42,071 nt of DNA from Saccoglossus kowalevskii (lineage: Eukaryota > Hemichordata > Enteropneusta > Harrimaniidae): contig NW_003148781.1 in NCBI RefSeq assembly GCF_000003605.2, forward strand, positions 1,642 through 43,712, written 5' to 3'. Both the position numbers and the translations under genes were made by a program. The stretch's first letter is position 1, and every line of letters starts with the position of its first letter. Shown one piece after another: positions 41,730 to 42,071 of this stretch. Under the pieces are notes generated by a model. That model saw only the letters and a program-made list of their open reading frames with translations, was not told where the DNA came from and made no database searches.

Positions 41730-42071
41730 TCATCAAGCCATAACCTATGGAAAAAGTGTATGTTGATGCATTATGCTTTATTTAATCATGGCTTGTATGA
41801 ATTAAAACAAAATTGCACTGGCCTTTTCTTGTTCAAGTGTGTTTTTGATCTGTAAGACCTTTAGCTGGTATCTCACTTGTAACTGTAAATTTCATAACTA
41901 TATAATCTCACTAAAATAAATTGCATAAGTCTATAGAACTTGATCAACATTTTTTAATACATTTTTTAAAAAAACGATGTGGGTTTTATTGCTGACTTTA
42001 ATGTTCAAAGAGTAAATTAAATGGCGATGATCACAGCTTCACACCTTATTCAATATGAGACTGATAGAGAT
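41730..42071. other. Right edge, no gene seen
   Basis: AT-rich sequence to the window end. TTAAATGGCGATGATC at about 42016-42031 again loosely resembles the TTAA-type element end seen at 2718 and 18699. Confidence 0.4.

Noticed and set aside
1..42071. tRNA, rRNA or CRISPR structures
   Set aside because: I found no B-box-like GGTTCGANNCC in a cloverleaf context, no rRNA-like sequence, and no spaced direct repeats with unique spacers. The tandem arrays are minisatellites without spacers.

Overview
The window is AT-rich metazoan genomic DNA with introns, short exons on the minus strand, low gene density, LINE and MITE debris, and one 50-N assembly gap. The gene families present (SAXO-type axonemal proteins and a chondroitin-polymerizing-factor-like glycosyltransferase) fit a bilaterian invertebrate. 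I cannot fix the phylum from the sequence alone. All gene models were assembled by eye from open frames, GT/AG sites and intron phase.

Left part (1-16.3 kb). A minisatellite (1-240), a 34-bp miniature inverted-repeat element with a 7-bp target duplication (440-473), and a decayed non-LTR retrotransposon reverse transcriptase (1495-2655, minus) come first. Next is SAXO-like gene B on the minus strand (exons 9776-9676, 7612-7487, 7038-6487, 4219-3520; 492 codons), with a perfect RFX X-box just upstream of its predicted ATG. Its third intron is almost entirely a 27-bp minisatellite. Each unit repeats the 5' splice site of the preceding exon, giving about 55 copies of GTAAGTAT on the transcribed strand. 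A candidate unassigned exon lies at 11989-11737, followed by a 20-bp minisatellite (14.13-15.05 kb).

Middle part (16.3-25.5 kb). SAXO-like gene A is also on the minus strand (exons 25308-25286, 20082-19927, 19503-19295, 18648-17787, 17077-16324; 667 codons). An X-box lies about 200 bp upstream of its ATG and a second one is in an intron. Both SAXO genes carry an internal duplication of a block of roughly 185 residues. They are probably tandem paralogues making microtubule-binding proteins of cilia or flagella, under shared RFX control.

Right part (25.5-42.07 kb). This holds a hAT-like or similar MITE (26.68-26.85 kb), a LINE C-terminal remnant (27.65-27.99 kb), the gap (28851-28900), and a four-exon CHPF/CHPF2-like gene on the minus strand (38769-29978; 708 codons). 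That gene has lost both DxD-type metal-binding motifs. A possible divergent first exon (39322-39348, plus) faces it across about 550 bp. A 283-bp MITE at 41440-41722 has the same terminal sequence and 7-bp target-duplication length as the 34-bp element at 440.

The two most interesting points are the intronic array of tandem 5' splice sites in gene B and the MITE family with CACAGTCCCTC ends and 7-bp target duplications.
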